Source: Billgrantia sulfidoxydans | Lineage (GTDB): Bacteria > Pseudomonadota > Gammaproteobacteria > Pseudomonadales > Halomonadaceae | Assembly (NCBI RefSeq): GCF_017868775.1 | Contig: NZ_CP053381.1 | Coordinates: 2,418,001 to 2,482,000 of the forward strand | DNA length: 64,000 nucleotides | Direction of reading: 5' to 3' | Shown here: piece by piece, positions 18,800 to 28,223 of the stretch | Position numbering within the stretch: position 1 is the stretch's first letter | Layout of the letters: each line of letters begins with the position of its first letter | The notes under the pieces: model-generated | Databases searched by the model: none | What the model saw: only the letters and a program-made list of their open reading frames with translations | Told to the model about the DNA's origin: nothing | Translations under genes and position numbers: made by a program

Positions 18800-18822
18800 A
18801 TTGATCAGTTTTTTGGATCAAT
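18800..18822. repeat. 7-bp inverted repeat at the end of the LysR gene
   Basis: ATTGATC and GATCAAT flank a 9-nt loop (AGTTTTTTG) and overlap the LysR stop codon. It lies at the start of the A/T-rich promoter region of the DUF1445 operon. It could be a weak transcription stop for the LysR gene or a protein-binding site; no T-run follows the stem on the transcribed strand. Confidence 0.35.
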
Positions 18823-19732
18823 CGTCGGCTTCGGTCTCAACGAGAGGATCGAAACCCTCGAGGCGGGCGGTATGCAGCGAAAGCTCGGCCACCGCCCTTA
18901 CCACGTTGGCGCCGGGAGCCGTGCTGTAGGCCGCACTGAACGCCAGGTCGGGCAGTGCCGCCTCGACATTGAACTGGCGGAGCGTGCCGCTCTCTAGCTC
19001 CCGAGAGACGATCTCACGCGGCAGCGCACTCACCCCGATCCCATCCAACGCCATGCGGATGATGGTCGAGAGCGACGAGCTGGAATGAATTCGCGTGGAG
19101 TGGTTCATCGGATCGACGAGCGAGCGAATCACGGCATACGGTTCGCTGCGGCGCGGGTAGGTGATGATCGGCCACTGGGCCAGATCGGAGAGCGTGACCG
19201 GCCCGGCGGGTAACGCCAGCCTCGGGCTTGCCACCCAGACCAACGAATAGCGACACAGGTCCTCGCTGGTGAAGCCGGGCTGGTTCACCTTCCCCATCAG
19301 GAAGGCAATGTCGATATCATGGCTGGTCAGTTTGTCGGCCAGGTTGACCGAAATATCGATGTCCAGCTCCAGGTTGATGGCCGGATAGGCCTCGCTGACC
19401 CGCTCGATCAAGCGCGGCAGCCAGGTATAGGCGATGGTTTCCGCCACGCCGAGGCGAATGCTGCCCTGCAGGCACTCCGACTTGGCGACGACCTGCAGCA
19501 TCTCTCCGTGCAGGTGCAGCAGCTTCTCAGCGTAGGCGAGCAGCTCACGCCCCTTCGCCGTCAGCACCACCCGGCGGCCGGTACGCTCGAACAGCTCGAC
19601 CCCCAGCTCATCCTCCAGCCCCGATATGCGGGCGGAAACGGAGGGCTGCGAGGTATAGAGACGCTGCGCCGCGGCCCGAAAGCTGCCCAGGCGCGCAATC
19701 CAGACGAACGTCTCCAGGCTGCGAAAATTCAT
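18818..19732 (-). CDS. LysR family transcriptional regulator
   Basis: A 304-residue regulator with the N-terminal winged helix-turn-helix (ARLGSFRAAAQRLYTSQPSV, residues about 14-33, then ISGLEDELGVELFERTGRR) and a LysR effector-binding domain from about residue 90. It is on the same strand and 93 nt upstream of the DUF1445 gene, so it probably controls that operon from the A/T-rich gap 18725-18817, perhaps in response to the imported substrate. It also follows the gamma-glutamyltransferase homologue after a 66-nt gap, so it may be partly transcribed from there. Confidence 0.92.
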   Translation of the reverse strand: MNFRSLETFVWIARLGSFRAAAQRLYTSQPSVSARISGLEDELGVELFERTGRRVVLTAKGRELLAYAEKLLHLHGEMLQVVAKSECLQGSIRLGVAETIAYTWLPRLIERVSEAYPAINLELDIDISVNLADKLTSHDIDIAFLMGKVNQPGFTSEDLCRYSLVWVASPRLALPAGPVTLSDLAQWPIITYPRRSEPYAVIRSLVDPMNHSTRIHSSSSLSTIIRMALDGIGVSALPREIVSRELESGTLRQFNVEAALPDLAFSAAYSTAPGANVVRAVAELSLHTARLEGFDPLVETEADD

Positions 19733-19798
19733 GTCCTACCCCGATTCAGGCCGCTTTGTTGGAGTGTGCCTTGGCAAACCGGCCTTCGCCCTACCGCC

Positions 19799-21589
19799 CT
19801 ATCGCCCTACCGCATAACCCTGCATGTGCCTTGCCGAGGCGCCAGCGTGAAGCATACCGTCTCTCTGAGCCACGGCACACACCCGCCCCAGCGCCCAGTC
19901 GTCCTGCACTGCCAGCTCGTGGCCACGCTCGCGCAGTTCTGCCAGCACCCCGGCGTCGAAGCGTCCTTCTATCAGTAGCCGCCCCAGCACGCAGTCCCGG
20001 GGATGAAAGGAGGTCGGGAAGTGGCGAATCTGGAAGAGCGGCGCATCGATCGCCCGCTGCAGGTCGTAGCCATAATGCACGATACGCAGGAACGTCGTGA
20101 GGCTCCACTGGTCCTGCTGGTCACCGCCCGGGGAGCCTAACGCCAGGTACGGCTTGCCTTCTCGGGTCACCAGTGTCGGGGTCAACGTCGTGCGTGGCCG
20201 CGTGCCGGGGCGCAACGAACTGGCCAACCCCGGGGTTAACCAGGTCATCTGCGCACGTGTCGAAATCGAGAAGCCCAGACCTGGCACACTGGGTGAGCTC
20301 TGCAGCCAGCCACCGCTCGGCGTGGCAGATACCATGTTGCCGAACCGATCCACGATGTCCAGGTGCACGGTATCGCCTTCCACGCTGGGCAACGGGGCAA
20401 AGGTTGGCTCGCCACCCCCGGGGCCAATGGTCGGCTCGCTGCCGGCCAGGGCCATGATCGCAGCGATATTCGCCTCGCCCCCCACCAGGCCCGGACGCAT
20501 GACCTGGGAAGCCCGATCCCCCAACAGCACGCGCCGCTCGTCGTTGTACTCGACGCTCAACAGTCTTGCCAGCGGCACATCTGCCGCCGCCGGATCGCCA
20601 TACCACGCTTCACGATCGGCGAAGGCCAGTTTCGCCGCTTCGGCGACATGATGGACGAACGCGGCACTCTCGGCGCCGAAGGCCGAAAAGTCGACCTTCT
20701 CCAGCAACGCCAGTTGTTGCAGGAAAACCGGCCCCTGGCTCCAAGGGCCAGCCTTGTGCACCCGGTGGCCCGCATAGTCGTAGCTCACGGTCGGCTCTAC
20801 GGTGGCCGACCAGTTCGTCAGGTCGTCTCCGGCCAGGACCCCGGCATGGCGCTTGCCACTGCTATCCATCAGCGGATGGCGGTAGAACTCATCAATGGCT
20901 TCCGCCACGAAGCCCTCATAAAAGGTGCGTCGGGCTCGCTCGATCTGCGCCTCGCGATCCGGCCCGGCGATCTTGGCCTCCGCCAGGATCCGGCGATAGG
21001 TTGCCGCAATGGCGGGCGAACGAAACAGCGCACCCGCCGAGGGCGCACGGCCATCGACGAGCCATTGCTCCGCGGAGCTGGGCCACTCCTGCTTGAAGAA
21101 ATCCACTACCGGCACGATCGAGGAAACCGCCCGGGCAAGCAGCGGGTAGCCACGCTCGGCATAGTCGATGGCCGGCGCCAGCACGGTCTCCAGGGGCAAA
21201 CTGCCGTAATCGCGCAGAAGTCGCATCCACGCCCCGAAAGCGCCCGGCACCACCGCCGGCAACAACCCGGTACCCGGCACCGTCTTCAACCCCAGGCCGG
21301 CGAAATGCGCCTGCGTGGCTCCAGCCGGGGTCACCCCCTGGCCACAGATCACCCGCGGGGCCTCATCGTCATGGCGCATGGCGATGATAGGCACCTCGCC
21401 CCCCGGCCCGTTGAGATGCGGCTCCACGATCTGTAGCACGAAGCCCGCCGCCACCGCGGCATCGAAGGCGTTTCCCCCTTTCTCCAGCATCGCCATGCCA
21501 ACGCTCGAGGCCAACCAGTGGGTCGTGGAGACGGCCCCGAAGGTTCCCTTGATCTCGGGGCGTGTCGTAAAAGGCGGCAAGCTCGGCAT
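19799..21589 (-). CDS. Gamma-glutamyltransferase family protein, cytosolic
   Basis: A 596-residue Ntn-hydrolase of the gamma-glutamyltransferase family. The precursor's large-subunit part includes STTHWLASSVGMAMLEKGGN and GGEVPIIAMRHD. Thr407 in EGDTVHLDIVDRFGNMVS is the expected self-cleavage point and nucleophile, followed by ATPSGGWLQSSP and GSPGGDQQDQWS. No signal peptide is seen, unlike the periplasmic Ggt of enteric bacteria, so it should act in the cytosol on imported gamma-glutamyl or acyl-amino compounds. AGAGGA lies before ATG 21589. It is divergent from a HutC-type regulator and a TAXI TRAP system, which suggest uptake of its substrate. Confidence 0.87.
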   Translation of the reverse strand: MPSLPPFTTRPEIKGTFGAVSTTHWLASSVGMAMLEKGGNAFDAAVAAGFVLQIVEPHLNGPGGEVPIIAMRHDDEAPRVICGQGVTPAGATQAHFAGLGLKTVPGTGLLPAVVPGAFGAWMRLLRDYGSLPLETVLAPAIDYAERGYPLLARAVSSIVPVVDFFKQEWPSSAEQWLVDGRAPSAGALFRSPAIAATYRRILAEAKIAGPDREAQIERARRTFYEGFVAEAIDEFYRHPLMDSSGKRHAGVLAGDDLTNWSATVEPTVSYDYAGHRVHKAGPWSQGPVFLQQLALLEKVDFSAFGAESAAFVHHVAEAAKLAFADREAWYGDPAAADVPLARLLSVEYNDERRVLLGDRASQVMRPGLVGGEANIAAIMALAGSEPTIGPGGGEPTFAPLPSVEGDTVHLDIVDRFGNMVSATPSGGWLQSSPSVPGLGFSISTRAQMTWLTPGLASSLRPGTRPRTTLTPTLVTREGKPYLALGSPGGDQQDQWSLTTFLRIVHYGYDLQRAIDAPLFQIRHFPTSFHPRDCVLGRLLIEGRFDAGVLAELRERGHELAVQDDWALGRVCAVAQRDGMLHAGASARHMQGYAVGR

Positions 21590-21665
21590 GGGGGCAAATC
21601 CTCTTGTAGATGGGAAGCGTCAGACTGCGCTTGAAACTACCATGTTTTACAGGCAGGATCACTAG

Positions 21666-21677
21666 AGCTATATAGCT
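21666..21677. promoter_or_regulatory. 12-bp perfect palindrome in the divergent GGT/GntR promoter
   Basis: AGCTATATAGCT is a perfect palindrome midway in the 119-nt gap between the gamma-glutamyltransferase gene (minus) and the GntR gene (plus). GntR/HutC regulators bind short palindromes, often in their own promoters, so this is a candidate operator controlling both directions. Confidence 0.45.
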
Positions 21678-21708
21678 TTATGAAAACGGCACACCACAGG
21701 ATGCCCGC

Positions 21709-22488
21709 ATGACGCTGGAAAAAATCGTAGACGCCTGCCTACCGCACTTCGAGAACGCGCATATCGGCGTGCCCAAGTACGCGCGCTTCTACAACGCCAT
21801 CAAGGAAGCGGTACAGACCGGCAAGCTCGTGGCGGGCGACAAACTGCCCTCGGAGCAGGAACTCTCCGCGCGCCTTCCGGCCAGTCTGGGCACCCTGCAA
21901 AAGGCGCTCAAGGCGCTCTCGGACGACGGTATCGTGGTACGCGAGCATGGCCGCGGCACTTTCATCCGCGATCAGGAAATCAAGTTCGAAGACATTCGCG
22001 TTTTCCGCTTCCTCGACAACGGGCAACCGCTGCCGCTCTCCTTGCAGGGGCTGAACATTCGTGCGGTGGAACTCGACACCGAGCTGGCGACATTCTTCGG
22101 CCGGCCCCGGGCCGCCGTGGTGCAGCGGCTGGTGCAGGTCAAGGGCGAACCCTGGACGTTCAATGAATTCTTCCTGCCACTGGAGTGGGCCGGCGATCTC
22201 ATGGACAAGCCGGCGAGTGAGTTCGACGGCCTCTCGCTGCATGAGCACCTGTTCCAGACCCAGCGCATCCTCACCAGCCACTTCGTGCACCGCCTAGGGG
22301 TCGGCCCCTTTTCGGAGGACGCCAGGCGCTGTCTCGGGCTGGCCGAGGAGATCCGCCACGGCCTGCAGTGGCAGGTACGCGGCTACTCCCGCGACGGCAG
22401 CCCCACCACCTTCCAGCGCTTCGAAGTGCAGCCGGGGCACCGGGACATCGAGCTTAGCACCCAAGCAGGTCAGGCACGCGGCAACTGA
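21709..22488 (+). CDS. GntR family regulator, HutC subfamily (UTRA domain)
   Basis: A 259-residue regulator with an N-terminal winged helix (YNAIKEAVQTGKLVAGDKLP, SEQELSARLPASLGTLQKAL, REHGRGTFI; residues about 25-88) and a C-terminal UTRA ligand-binding domain from about residue 100 (VVQRLVQVKGEPWTFNEFFLP). It faces the gamma-glutamyltransferase gene and lies 58 nt before the TAXI TRAP genes. It is likely a repressor of one or both, released by a transported ligand. Confidence 0.9.
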   Translation: MTLEKIVDACLPHFENAHIGVPKYARFYNAIKEAVQTGKLVAGDKLPSEQELSARLPASLGTLQKALKALSDDGIVVREHGRGTFIRDQEIKFEDIRVFRFLDNGQPLPLSLQGLNIRAVELDTELATFFGRPRAAVVQRLVQVKGEPWTFNEFFLPLEWAGDLMDKPASEFDGLSLHEHLFQTQRILTSHFVHRLGVGPFSEDARRCLGLAEEIRHGLQWQVRGYSRDGSPTTFQRFEVQPGHRDIELSTQAGQARGN

Positions 22489-22546
22489 CCAGGCTCCTCA
22501 ATGCCGCCAACGTCACCACTCACCCAATCAACAAAAAGGTAGCGAC

Positions 22547-23590
22547 ATGACTCAGGACACCAGCCACAAGAACCTTTCCACTCTCGGCGCCCGGCGTCGG
22601 TTCCTGCTCAAAGCCGGCGTGGCCGGTGTCGGCATCGCCATGTTCCCAGGGATCCTGCATGCCTCTACCGGTCACAACCGTGAGCTGCGCTGGGGCTCAG
22701 CCAGCCTGGGCTCGACCGGCTACATCATCATCGAAGCCTTGGCCCAGGCCGTGCAGCGCAACAGCGATATGCGCAGCACCACGCTGGCCACGTCAGGCGG
22801 CGCCGAGAACATGGTGATGGCCAGCCGCGGCGAGATCGAATTCGGCCAGACCACCTCGACCGACTGGCCGCCGGCCACCCAGGGCGAACGCCCCTTCCCT
22901 GCGCCCATCGATGCCCGCCAGATGTTCGCTTACACGGTATGGAACATTCCGCTGATCGTGCGTGCCGACTCCGACATCCACAGCCTCGCCGACCTGGCGG
23001 GCAAGCGCGTCATGCCCTCCACCGCCGGCGGCGCTACGGCGATCATGCACCAGACGATCCTCGAAGCCGCCGGCGTAGCCGACCAGGTCAACTGGACCTA
23101 CGGCTCCTGGAATGACACCTTCAGTGCCTTCCAATCCGGCTCCGTAGATGCCATTCCCTCTACGCTCACCAACGGCCGTGCCTCGCCCGCCCTGGCCGAG
23201 ATCGACAGTACGGTAGAGTTCCGCGTGCTACCCATCGAGCCCGAGGTACTCCAGCGCGCCCAGCAGATCAACTCCGGCCTGCTCGCCAGCACCGTCAGCC
23301 AGGCACAGTGGGACAAGGCCGAAGGCGAAATGCTGATGCCGGCGATCTCCGGGGTCTTGGCGGCGCGTCCCGGCGTCACCGACGAAGAAGCCTATGCCGT
23401 GTGCCAGGCGATCTTCGACAACCCCGAGGACGTGCGCCGGGTCGGCTCGCAGCTGCAGGACATCGACGTGGAATTCGCCGTGCAGTACCTGCTCGAGGGT
23501 TACCCCGTCAACGCCGGCGCCGCGCGCTATTTCCAGGAACGGGGCGTATGGCGAGACGAGCTGATCATCGCCGATCCCGTGACTGCCTAA
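22547..23590 (+). CDS. TAXI family TRAP transporter solute-binding subunit
   Basis: A 347-residue periplasmic protein with a twin-arginine-like signal (ARRRFLLKAGVAGVGIAMFP, cut near LHAS), so export through Tat is likely. The mature part has the TAXI layout: LRWGSASLGSTGYIIIEALA, TSGGAENMVMASRGEIEFGQ, and VMPSTAGGATAIMHQTILEA. It serves the fused permease downstream. Such proteins often bind glutamate or other small anions, but the ligand here is unknown. Confidence 0.88.
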   Translation: MTQDTSHKNLSTLGARRRFLLKAGVAGVGIAMFPGILHASTGHNRELRWGSASLGSTGYIIIEALAQAVQRNSDMRSTTLATSGGAENMVMASRGEIEFGQTTSTDWPPATQGERPFPAPIDARQMFAYTVWNIPLIVRADSDIHSLADLAGKRVMPSTAGGATAIMHQTILEAAGVADQVNWTYGSWNDTFSAFQSGSVDAIPSTLTNGRASPALAEIDSTVEFRVLPIEPEVLQRAQQINSGLLASTVSQAQWDKAEGEMLMPAISGVLAARPGVTDEEAYAVCQAIFDNPEDVRRVGSQLQDIDVEFAVQYLLEGYPVNAGAARYFQERGVWRDELIIADPVTA

Positions 23591-23604
23591 ACCAGGCCTC
23601 CACG

Positions 23605-23632
23605 ATGCCATGCACGGCATGCATGGCATTTT
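23605..23632 (+). terminator. Intercistronic stem-loop with short T-run between binding-protein and permease genes
   Basis: ATGCCATGC (23605-23613) and GCATGGCAT (23621-23629) form a perfect 9-bp stem with a 7-nt loop, followed by TTT. The gap between the two genes is only 69 nt, so this is probably a partial terminator or an mRNA-stabilising hairpin that makes binding protein in excess of permease. Confidence 0.55.
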
Positions 23633-23659
23633 CATCCCCCGTTGGCGACGCTCCCGATC

Positions 23660-25594
23660 ATGACTCCCAAGCTCCTTGACGGCAGGCGCGGCTATCTCAA
23701 TGCCGCCAACCTCGTACTGCTCCTCACCCTGGTGATGGTGGCCACTCATCTGCTCCAGGTATTCCAGTACTTCCTGCCTTCCGGCCAGTTCAAGACCTTG
23801 CACCTCGGCCTTGCTCTGCTCGTCATCTTCGCCAGCGCCGCCGGGCATGCCGGCCACCTGGCGAGCAGACTCGCCTATGTCGCCTGTTTCGCTCTCTCGG
23901 CCTACGCGGCCGGCTACATCCTGATGGAGTATCAGGGCCTGATCTCCGACCGGGTCTTCGGACCGGAGCCCAAGGACGTGGTGGTCGGCTCACTGCTCGT
24001 CGGCATCTGTCTGATCGCCGCCTGGCAGCAATGGGGGCTGACCATCCCGTTGATCGGCGTGCTCGGGCTACTGTACGGCTACTACGGCAACTCCCTGCCT
24101 ACCGGCCTGCTCCACCACTCGGGCATGGGGCTGGAGCGACTGGTCTCCTACGCCTCGATTCCCAACTTTCAAGGTGTCCTGGGATCCCTCACGGAGCTAT
24201 CCGCCGGCACCATCTTCATCTTCATGGTCTTCGCCGGCCTACTCAAATCGACCGGCGGCATCGACTTCATCATGGGCTTTGCCACCAAGCTGGCCGGCAA
24301 CTCGCGTGGCGGGCAAGCCAAGATCGCGGTCCTGGCCAGCGCCTTCATGGGCATGATCTCCGGCAGCACCGTGGCCAACATCGCCAGCACCGGCACCATG
24401 ACCATCCCCACCATGAAGCGTACCGGCTTCAAGGCGCCATTCGCAGGCGCCGTCGAGGCGGTTTCGTCAACCGGCGGCCAAATGACGCCTCCGGTGATGG
24501 GGCTTACCGCATTCCTCATGGTTGGCGTCACGGGGCTCGGCTACGATCAGGTCATCCTGGCCGCAGCCATTCCCGCGGGCCTTTACTACTTCTACCTGAT
24601 TCTTGCCGTCCATCTGCAAGCCGTTCGCGATGGCGTCGGACTCCAGGCCGGCAATACCGCCACTCAGGCCCAGCCGCTCCCGGCCAAGGTGCTGATGGCC
24701 CGCTACGGCCATCTTCTGATCGCCATCGGCGTCCTGGTCTTCCTGCTAATCAGTCGCATGCCGCCCTCCTACGCCGCCGCCTACGGCTGCCTGGCGATCA
24801 TCGTGCTGGAACTTTTCAGCAGTGCCGCCCGCCAGTATCGCCAGCCCCTGCAAGGCCTTGTCGCCGCGGGCAAGCGCCTGATCGACGGCCTGAGGGAAGG
24901 CGGGTTCAGCGGAGCCACCATTGCCGTGATCGTCGCCGTGATCGGCATCTTCGTGGAAGTGCTCACCGCGACCGGCTTCGCCCAGAAGCTCTCCTACCTG
25001 ATGCTCGGCATAGCAGACGGAAGCCTCGGCGTGTTATTGCTCATTGCCGCCCTTGCCTGCCTGATCTTCGGCCTGGGTCTACCCACCTCGGCCGCCTACA
25101 TCCTGGTCGCGCTGCTTACCGCCCCGGCGCTGATCGACATGGGCCTGAGCATGATGGCCGCGCACATGTTCGTGCTCTATTTCGCCATCTTTTCGGCGCT
25201 CACCCCGCCGGTGGCCGTGGCTTCGCTGATCGCCGCCCGCATTGCCGAGGCGCCGTATTTCGCCACCGCCATGCAGGCCGTGAAGATCGGCCTGCCGGGC
25301 TTCTTCCTGCCCTTCCTGTTCGTGGCGAGGCCCGAGCTCCTGCTGCTGGAGGGCACCCTGCTCGACCAGATCAGCGTAGTCGCTATCAGCCTGCTGGCAC
25401 TCGCCGCACTCAACGTCGCCATGGTTGGACAAGGCTTCGTACGCACCACCTGGCCCGTTCGCCTGATCCTGCTGTTTGCCGCCACGCTCACGCTGATGCC
25501 TGGAGTATTGGGCACCCTGGTCGGCTGCAGCGCCATCGTAGTGATCTTCGCCATGCAGCGCGGCCTGAAAAACCGGCACGTGCTAGCCAGTTGA
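23660..25594 (+). CDS. TRAP transporter permease, DctQ-DctM fusion (4TM/12TM)
   Basis: A 644-residue membrane protein in which the small and large TRAP permease subunits are fused, as is normal for TAXI systems. The N-terminal 150 residues carry about five helices; the large part has the loops FMGMISGSTVANIASTGTMT, PPVMGLTAFLMV, GLGLPTSAAYILVALL and SALTPPVAVASLIAARIA. ATG 23660 (MTPKLLDGRRGY) is used; an in-frame TTG at 23642 is possible, and neither has a strong ribosome binding site, so translation may be low compared with the binding protein. Confidence 0.87.
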   Translation: MTPKLLDGRRGYLNAANLVLLLTLVMVATHLLQVFQYFLPSGQFKTLHLGLALLVIFASAAGHAGHLASRLAYVACFALSAYAAGYILMEYQGLISDRVFGPEPKDVVVGSLLVGICLIAAWQQWGLTIPLIGVLGLLYGYYGNSLPTGLLHHSGMGLERLVSYASIPNFQGVLGSLTELSAGTIFIFMVFAGLLKSTGGIDFIMGFATKLAGNSRGGQAKIAVLASAFMGMISGSTVANIASTGTMTIPTMKRTGFKAPFAGAVEAVSSTGGQMTPPVMGLTAFLMVGVTGLGYDQVILAAAIPAGLYYFYLILAVHLQAVRDGVGLQAGNTATQAQPLPAKVLMARYGHLLIAIGVLVFLLISRMPPSYAAAYGCLAIIVLELFSSAARQYRQPLQGLVAAGKRLIDGLREGGFSGATIAVIVAVIGIFVEVLTATGFAQKLSYLMLGIADGSLGVLLLIAALACLIFGLGLPTSAAYILVALLTAPALIDMGLSMMAAHMFVLYFAIFSALTPPVAVASLIAARIAEAPYFATAMQAVKIGLPGFFLPFLFVARPELLLLEGTLLDQISVVAISLLALAALNVAMVGQGFVRTTWPVRLILLFAATLTLMPGVLGTLVGCSAIVVIFAMQRGLKNRHVLAS

Positions 25595-25763
25595 GGCCAG
25601 CCAATTCGACGATTACGGCAAGCCGGCTTGAGGCCAGAAGCAACATAACTGGCGGGTCCACCTTTCTCGGCCTCGCACACTAATTTTCCATCGTCGTTCG
25701 TTCAATGTGAGTGAAGCCCTCACGGGAGATTCATCACGCAATGTTTATCGATATGCGATATAA

Positions 25764-25773
25764 AATAACTATT
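25764..25773. promoter_or_regulatory. AATAACTATT element before the ABC importer operon
   Basis: AATAACTATT lies about 90 nt before the binding-protein gene, inside an A/T-rich promoter-like stretch (25741-25800) of the 270-nt gap. The same 10 bases occur at 29571-29580, just before the IclR gene that follows this operon. It may be a shared promoter or regulator element. No other gene is seen between 25595 and 25864. Confidence 0.35.
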
Positions 25774-25864
25774 GCCGATAACTTTAACTTCGCCTAGGCT
25801 CGGGAAGGTGTAGTCGTAGAGCTACCTGACCATAACAACCTCAATAGCCATGCAAGGTGCTTTC

Positions 25865-26671
25865 ATGACCCTTACTCCCCTCGAGCCCAAACGCTCCGCT
25901 AGCACAACAAAAGCCTCCAGCCTGCGCCGCTACCTGCTGCCCGGCTTGTTCGGAACGGCACTGCTGCTGACCGGCGCCACCCTTCAGGCGCAGGAGACAC
26001 TGCGCGCAGGCGGCACCCCCAGCGGCATTCCCTTCACCTTCCTCGACGTACAGACCAACGAGATCACCGGCGCCATGGTGGACCTCGTGCAAGCGTTGGG
26101 CGAAGACATGGGCTATGACGTCACCGTGCAGGAGTCCCAGTTCAACGCACTGATTCCCTCGCTCACCTCCGGCAAGATCGACATCATCTCCGCCGCCATG
26201 CTCAAGACACCGGAGCGGGCGCAAGTGGTCGCCTTCAGCGACGATGTCTATCCCTATGGCGAGGGGGTGGTCATCAAGACCGACTACGAAGGCGAGATCC
26301 ACTCGCTGGACGACCTGGCGGGAGAGACGATCGGCGCCCAGGTGGGAACCACCTACGTCGAACAGCTCAACGCCATGGGCATCTTCCCCGAGATACGCAA
26401 CTACGACACCCTGGCGGACATGATGCGTGACGTCTCCCTCGGCAGGATCGTGGCCGGCGTGGGCGATGCGCCCATCATGGGCTACCAGCTGAGCCAAGGG
26501 CGCTTCCCCGATCTACAGCTGGCCGAAGGCTATGAGCAGCAGATGGTCGGCCACATCGGCCTGGCCGTGGCGCAGGAAAACACGGAACTGCTCGAGCAGC
26601 TCAATGCCTCGCTGGCGAAGCTGAAAGAGGATGGAACCGTGGAAGCCATCTTTGAGGAGTGGGGACTCTGA
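25865..26671 (+). CDS. ABC transporter substrate-binding protein, amino-acid type
   Basis: Periplasmic binding protein of 268 residues, family 3 (polar amino acids). A signal peptide covers about residues 1-42, with a basic start and a late hydrophobic stretch (LLPGLFGTALLLTGATLQAQ). The mature part shows AGGTPSGIPFTFLDVQTNEI, GAMVDLVQALGEDMGY, QFNALIPSLTSGKIDII and MLKTPERAQVVAFSD. ATG 25865 has AAGGTG 5 nt upstream; ATG 25850 is an in-frame alternative. It heads an operon with permease, ATPase and an FAD oxidase. Confidence 0.88.
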   Translation: MTLTPLEPKRSASTTKASSLRRYLLPGLFGTALLLTGATLQAQETLRAGGTPSGIPFTFLDVQTNEITGAMVDLVQALGEDMGYDVTVQESQFNALIPSLTSGKIDIISAAMLKTPERAQVVAFSDDVYPYGEGVVIKTDYEGEIHSLDDLAGETIGAQVGTTYVEQLNAMGIFPEIRNYDTLADMMRDVSLGRIVAGVGDAPIMGYQLSQGRFPDLQLAEGYEQQMVGHIGLAVAQENTELLEQLNASLAKLKEDGTVEAIFEEWGL

Positions 26672-26702
26672 GCTTCGCCTGAAGCACCTTCTCCACGTCC
26701 GC

Positions 26703-26729
26703 GCGCCGGCGGCAACTCCCGGCCGGCGC
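26703..26729 (+). repeat. GC-rich intercistronic stem-loop
   Basis: GCGCCGGC (26703-26710) and GCCGGCGC (26722-26729) form a perfect 8-bp stem with an 11-nt loop in the 138-nt gap between the binding-protein and permease genes. There is no T-run. It most likely stabilises the upstream mRNA end or reduces read-through, giving more binding protein than permease. Confidence 0.5.
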
Positions 26730-26809
26730 CTTCGACGATTCCATGAACAGCGCAACGCAGGCAGTGCCTTTCGGCATCGCCGGCATGCGCCTGGAAAAAA
26801 GGTTCTCCC

Positions 26810-27475
26810 ATGGAGTTCTCCGACGTAGCAGCCTTCCTGCCCATCTTGCTGAAAGGTGCGGTGGTCACCGTGCAAATCACCATCGGCGCCCTGCTGCTGA
26901 GCTCGTTTCTTGGCTTGATCCTGGCACTGATGAAGCTCTCGCCCTTCCGGGCCCTATCGCTGACCGCGAGCACCATCGTGAACGTGATTCGCGGCCTGCC
27001 CATCATCGTGCAGCTGTTTTACATCTACTTCGTCATACCCGAACTCGGCATTCAGCTCAGCGCGTTCCAGGCCAGCATCATCGGCCTGGGCATCGCCTAC
27101 AGCGCCTACCAGGCCGAGAACTTCCGTGCCGGTATCGAGGCCATCGACAGCGGACAGATCGAAGCAGCCAAATCGATCGGCATGAAGAGTCGCCTGATCA
27201 TGCGGCGCGTGGTGCTGCCCCAGGCCATTCGCATCGCCCTGCCGCCCTACGGCAACACGGCGGTCATGATCCTCAAGGACTCCTCGCTGGCATCCACCAT
27301 CACGGTGGCGGAAATGACGCGGGCCGGCCAACTGATTGCCGCCTCCACCTTCCAGAACACCACCGTGTACACCATGGTCGCGCTTCTCTACCTCGCGCTG
27401 AGCCTGCCGCTGATCTTCGGCGTCAACCGGCTGGAGCGTTACTTCGGCAAATCCGCGAAGGGGGCAGGCAAATGA
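26810..27475 (+). CDS. ABC transporter permease, polar amino-acid type (HisM family)
   Basis: Inner-membrane permease of 221 residues with about five helices. It has the N-terminal [20 protein letters not shown] segment, the [16 protein letters not shown] stretch, and the EAA loop near residues 120-140 ([20 protein letters not shown]) that contacts the ATPase. As a single permease gene it probably works as a homodimer. Its stop codon overlaps the ATPase start (ATGA). Confidence 0.92.
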   Translation: MEFSDVAAFLPILLKGAVVTVQITIGALLLSSFLGLILALMKLSPFRALSLTASTIVNVIRGLPIIVQLFYIYFVIPELGIQLSAFQASIIGLGIAYSAYQAENFRAGIEAIDSGQIEAAKSIGMKSRLIMRRVVLPQAIRIALPPYGNTAVMILKDSSLASTITVAEMTRAGQLIAASTFQNTTVYTMVALLYLALSLPLIFGVNRLERYFGKSAKGAGK

Positions 27476-28200
27476 TCACGATCGACAGCATCCACAAATC
27501 CTTCGGCGCCACCGAAGTGCTGAAGGGCGTCAGCCTCGAAGTGAACGCAGGCGAAGTCGTTTGCCTGATCGGCCCGTCCGGCTCCGGCAAGTCCACGGTC
27601 CTGCGCTGCATCAATGGCCTGGAGCGATACGACGGCGGCGCAATCACCATCAACGGCCGGCAGGTCAATGCCGACAGCCGGGACATCCACGACCTGCGCA
27701 CCCGCGTCGGCATGGTCTTCCAGCGCTTCAACCTGTTTCCGCATCGCTCGGTGGTGGAAAACGTGATGGAGGGCCCGGTTTACGTCAAGCACGAACCGCG
27801 CAGCGAAGCGCGCAAGCAAGCCATCGAACTGCTCGAAAAAGTCGGGCTGGGCGACAAGGTCGACGCTTACCCACAGCAGCTCTCGGGGGGGCAACAGCAA
27901 AGGGTCGCCATTGCGCGAGCCCTGGCCATGCGCCCCGATGCCATTCTCTTCGACGAACCCACCTCGGCCCTCGACCCGGAACTGGTCGGCGACGTGCTCA
28001 CCGTAATGCGCGACCTGGCAAGAGAAGGCATGACCATGGTGGTGGTGACGCACGAAATGAGCTTCGCCAAGGAAGTCGCCGACCGCGTCTGCTTTCTCTA
28101 CGGCGGCCAGATCGTGGAAGAAGGCAACGCCCAGGCCCTGCTCACCGAACCACAGCATGAGCGAACCCAGGACTTCCTTCGCCGAGTCCTCAATCACTGA
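27472..28200 (+). CDS. ABC transporter ATP-binding protein, polar amino-acid type
   Basis: Cytosolic ATPase of 242 residues of the GlnQ/HisP type. Walker A is GPSGSGKST (about residues 34-42), the Q-loop is [11 protein letters not shown], the signature is [15 protein letters not shown], Walker B is [13 protein letters not shown], and the switch His is in [13 protein letters not shown] 27472 overlaps the permease stop as ATGA. It is followed 23 nt later by the FAD oxidase gene, so import and oxidation are co-expressed. Confidence 0.94.
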   Translation: MITIDSIHKSFGATEVLKGVSLEVNAGEVVCLIGPSGSGKSTVLRCINGLERYDGGAITINGRQVNADSRDIHDLRTRVGMVFQRFNLFPHRSVVENVMEGPVYVKHEPRSEARKQAIELLEKVGLGDKVDAYPQQLSGGQQQRVAIARALAMRPDAILFDEPTSALDPELVGDVLTVMRDLAREGMTMVVVTHEMSFAKEVADRVCFLYGGQIVEEGNAQALLTEPQHERTQDFLRRVLNH

Positions 28201-28223
28201 ACCGCCCACAGGGAACCGAGCCA

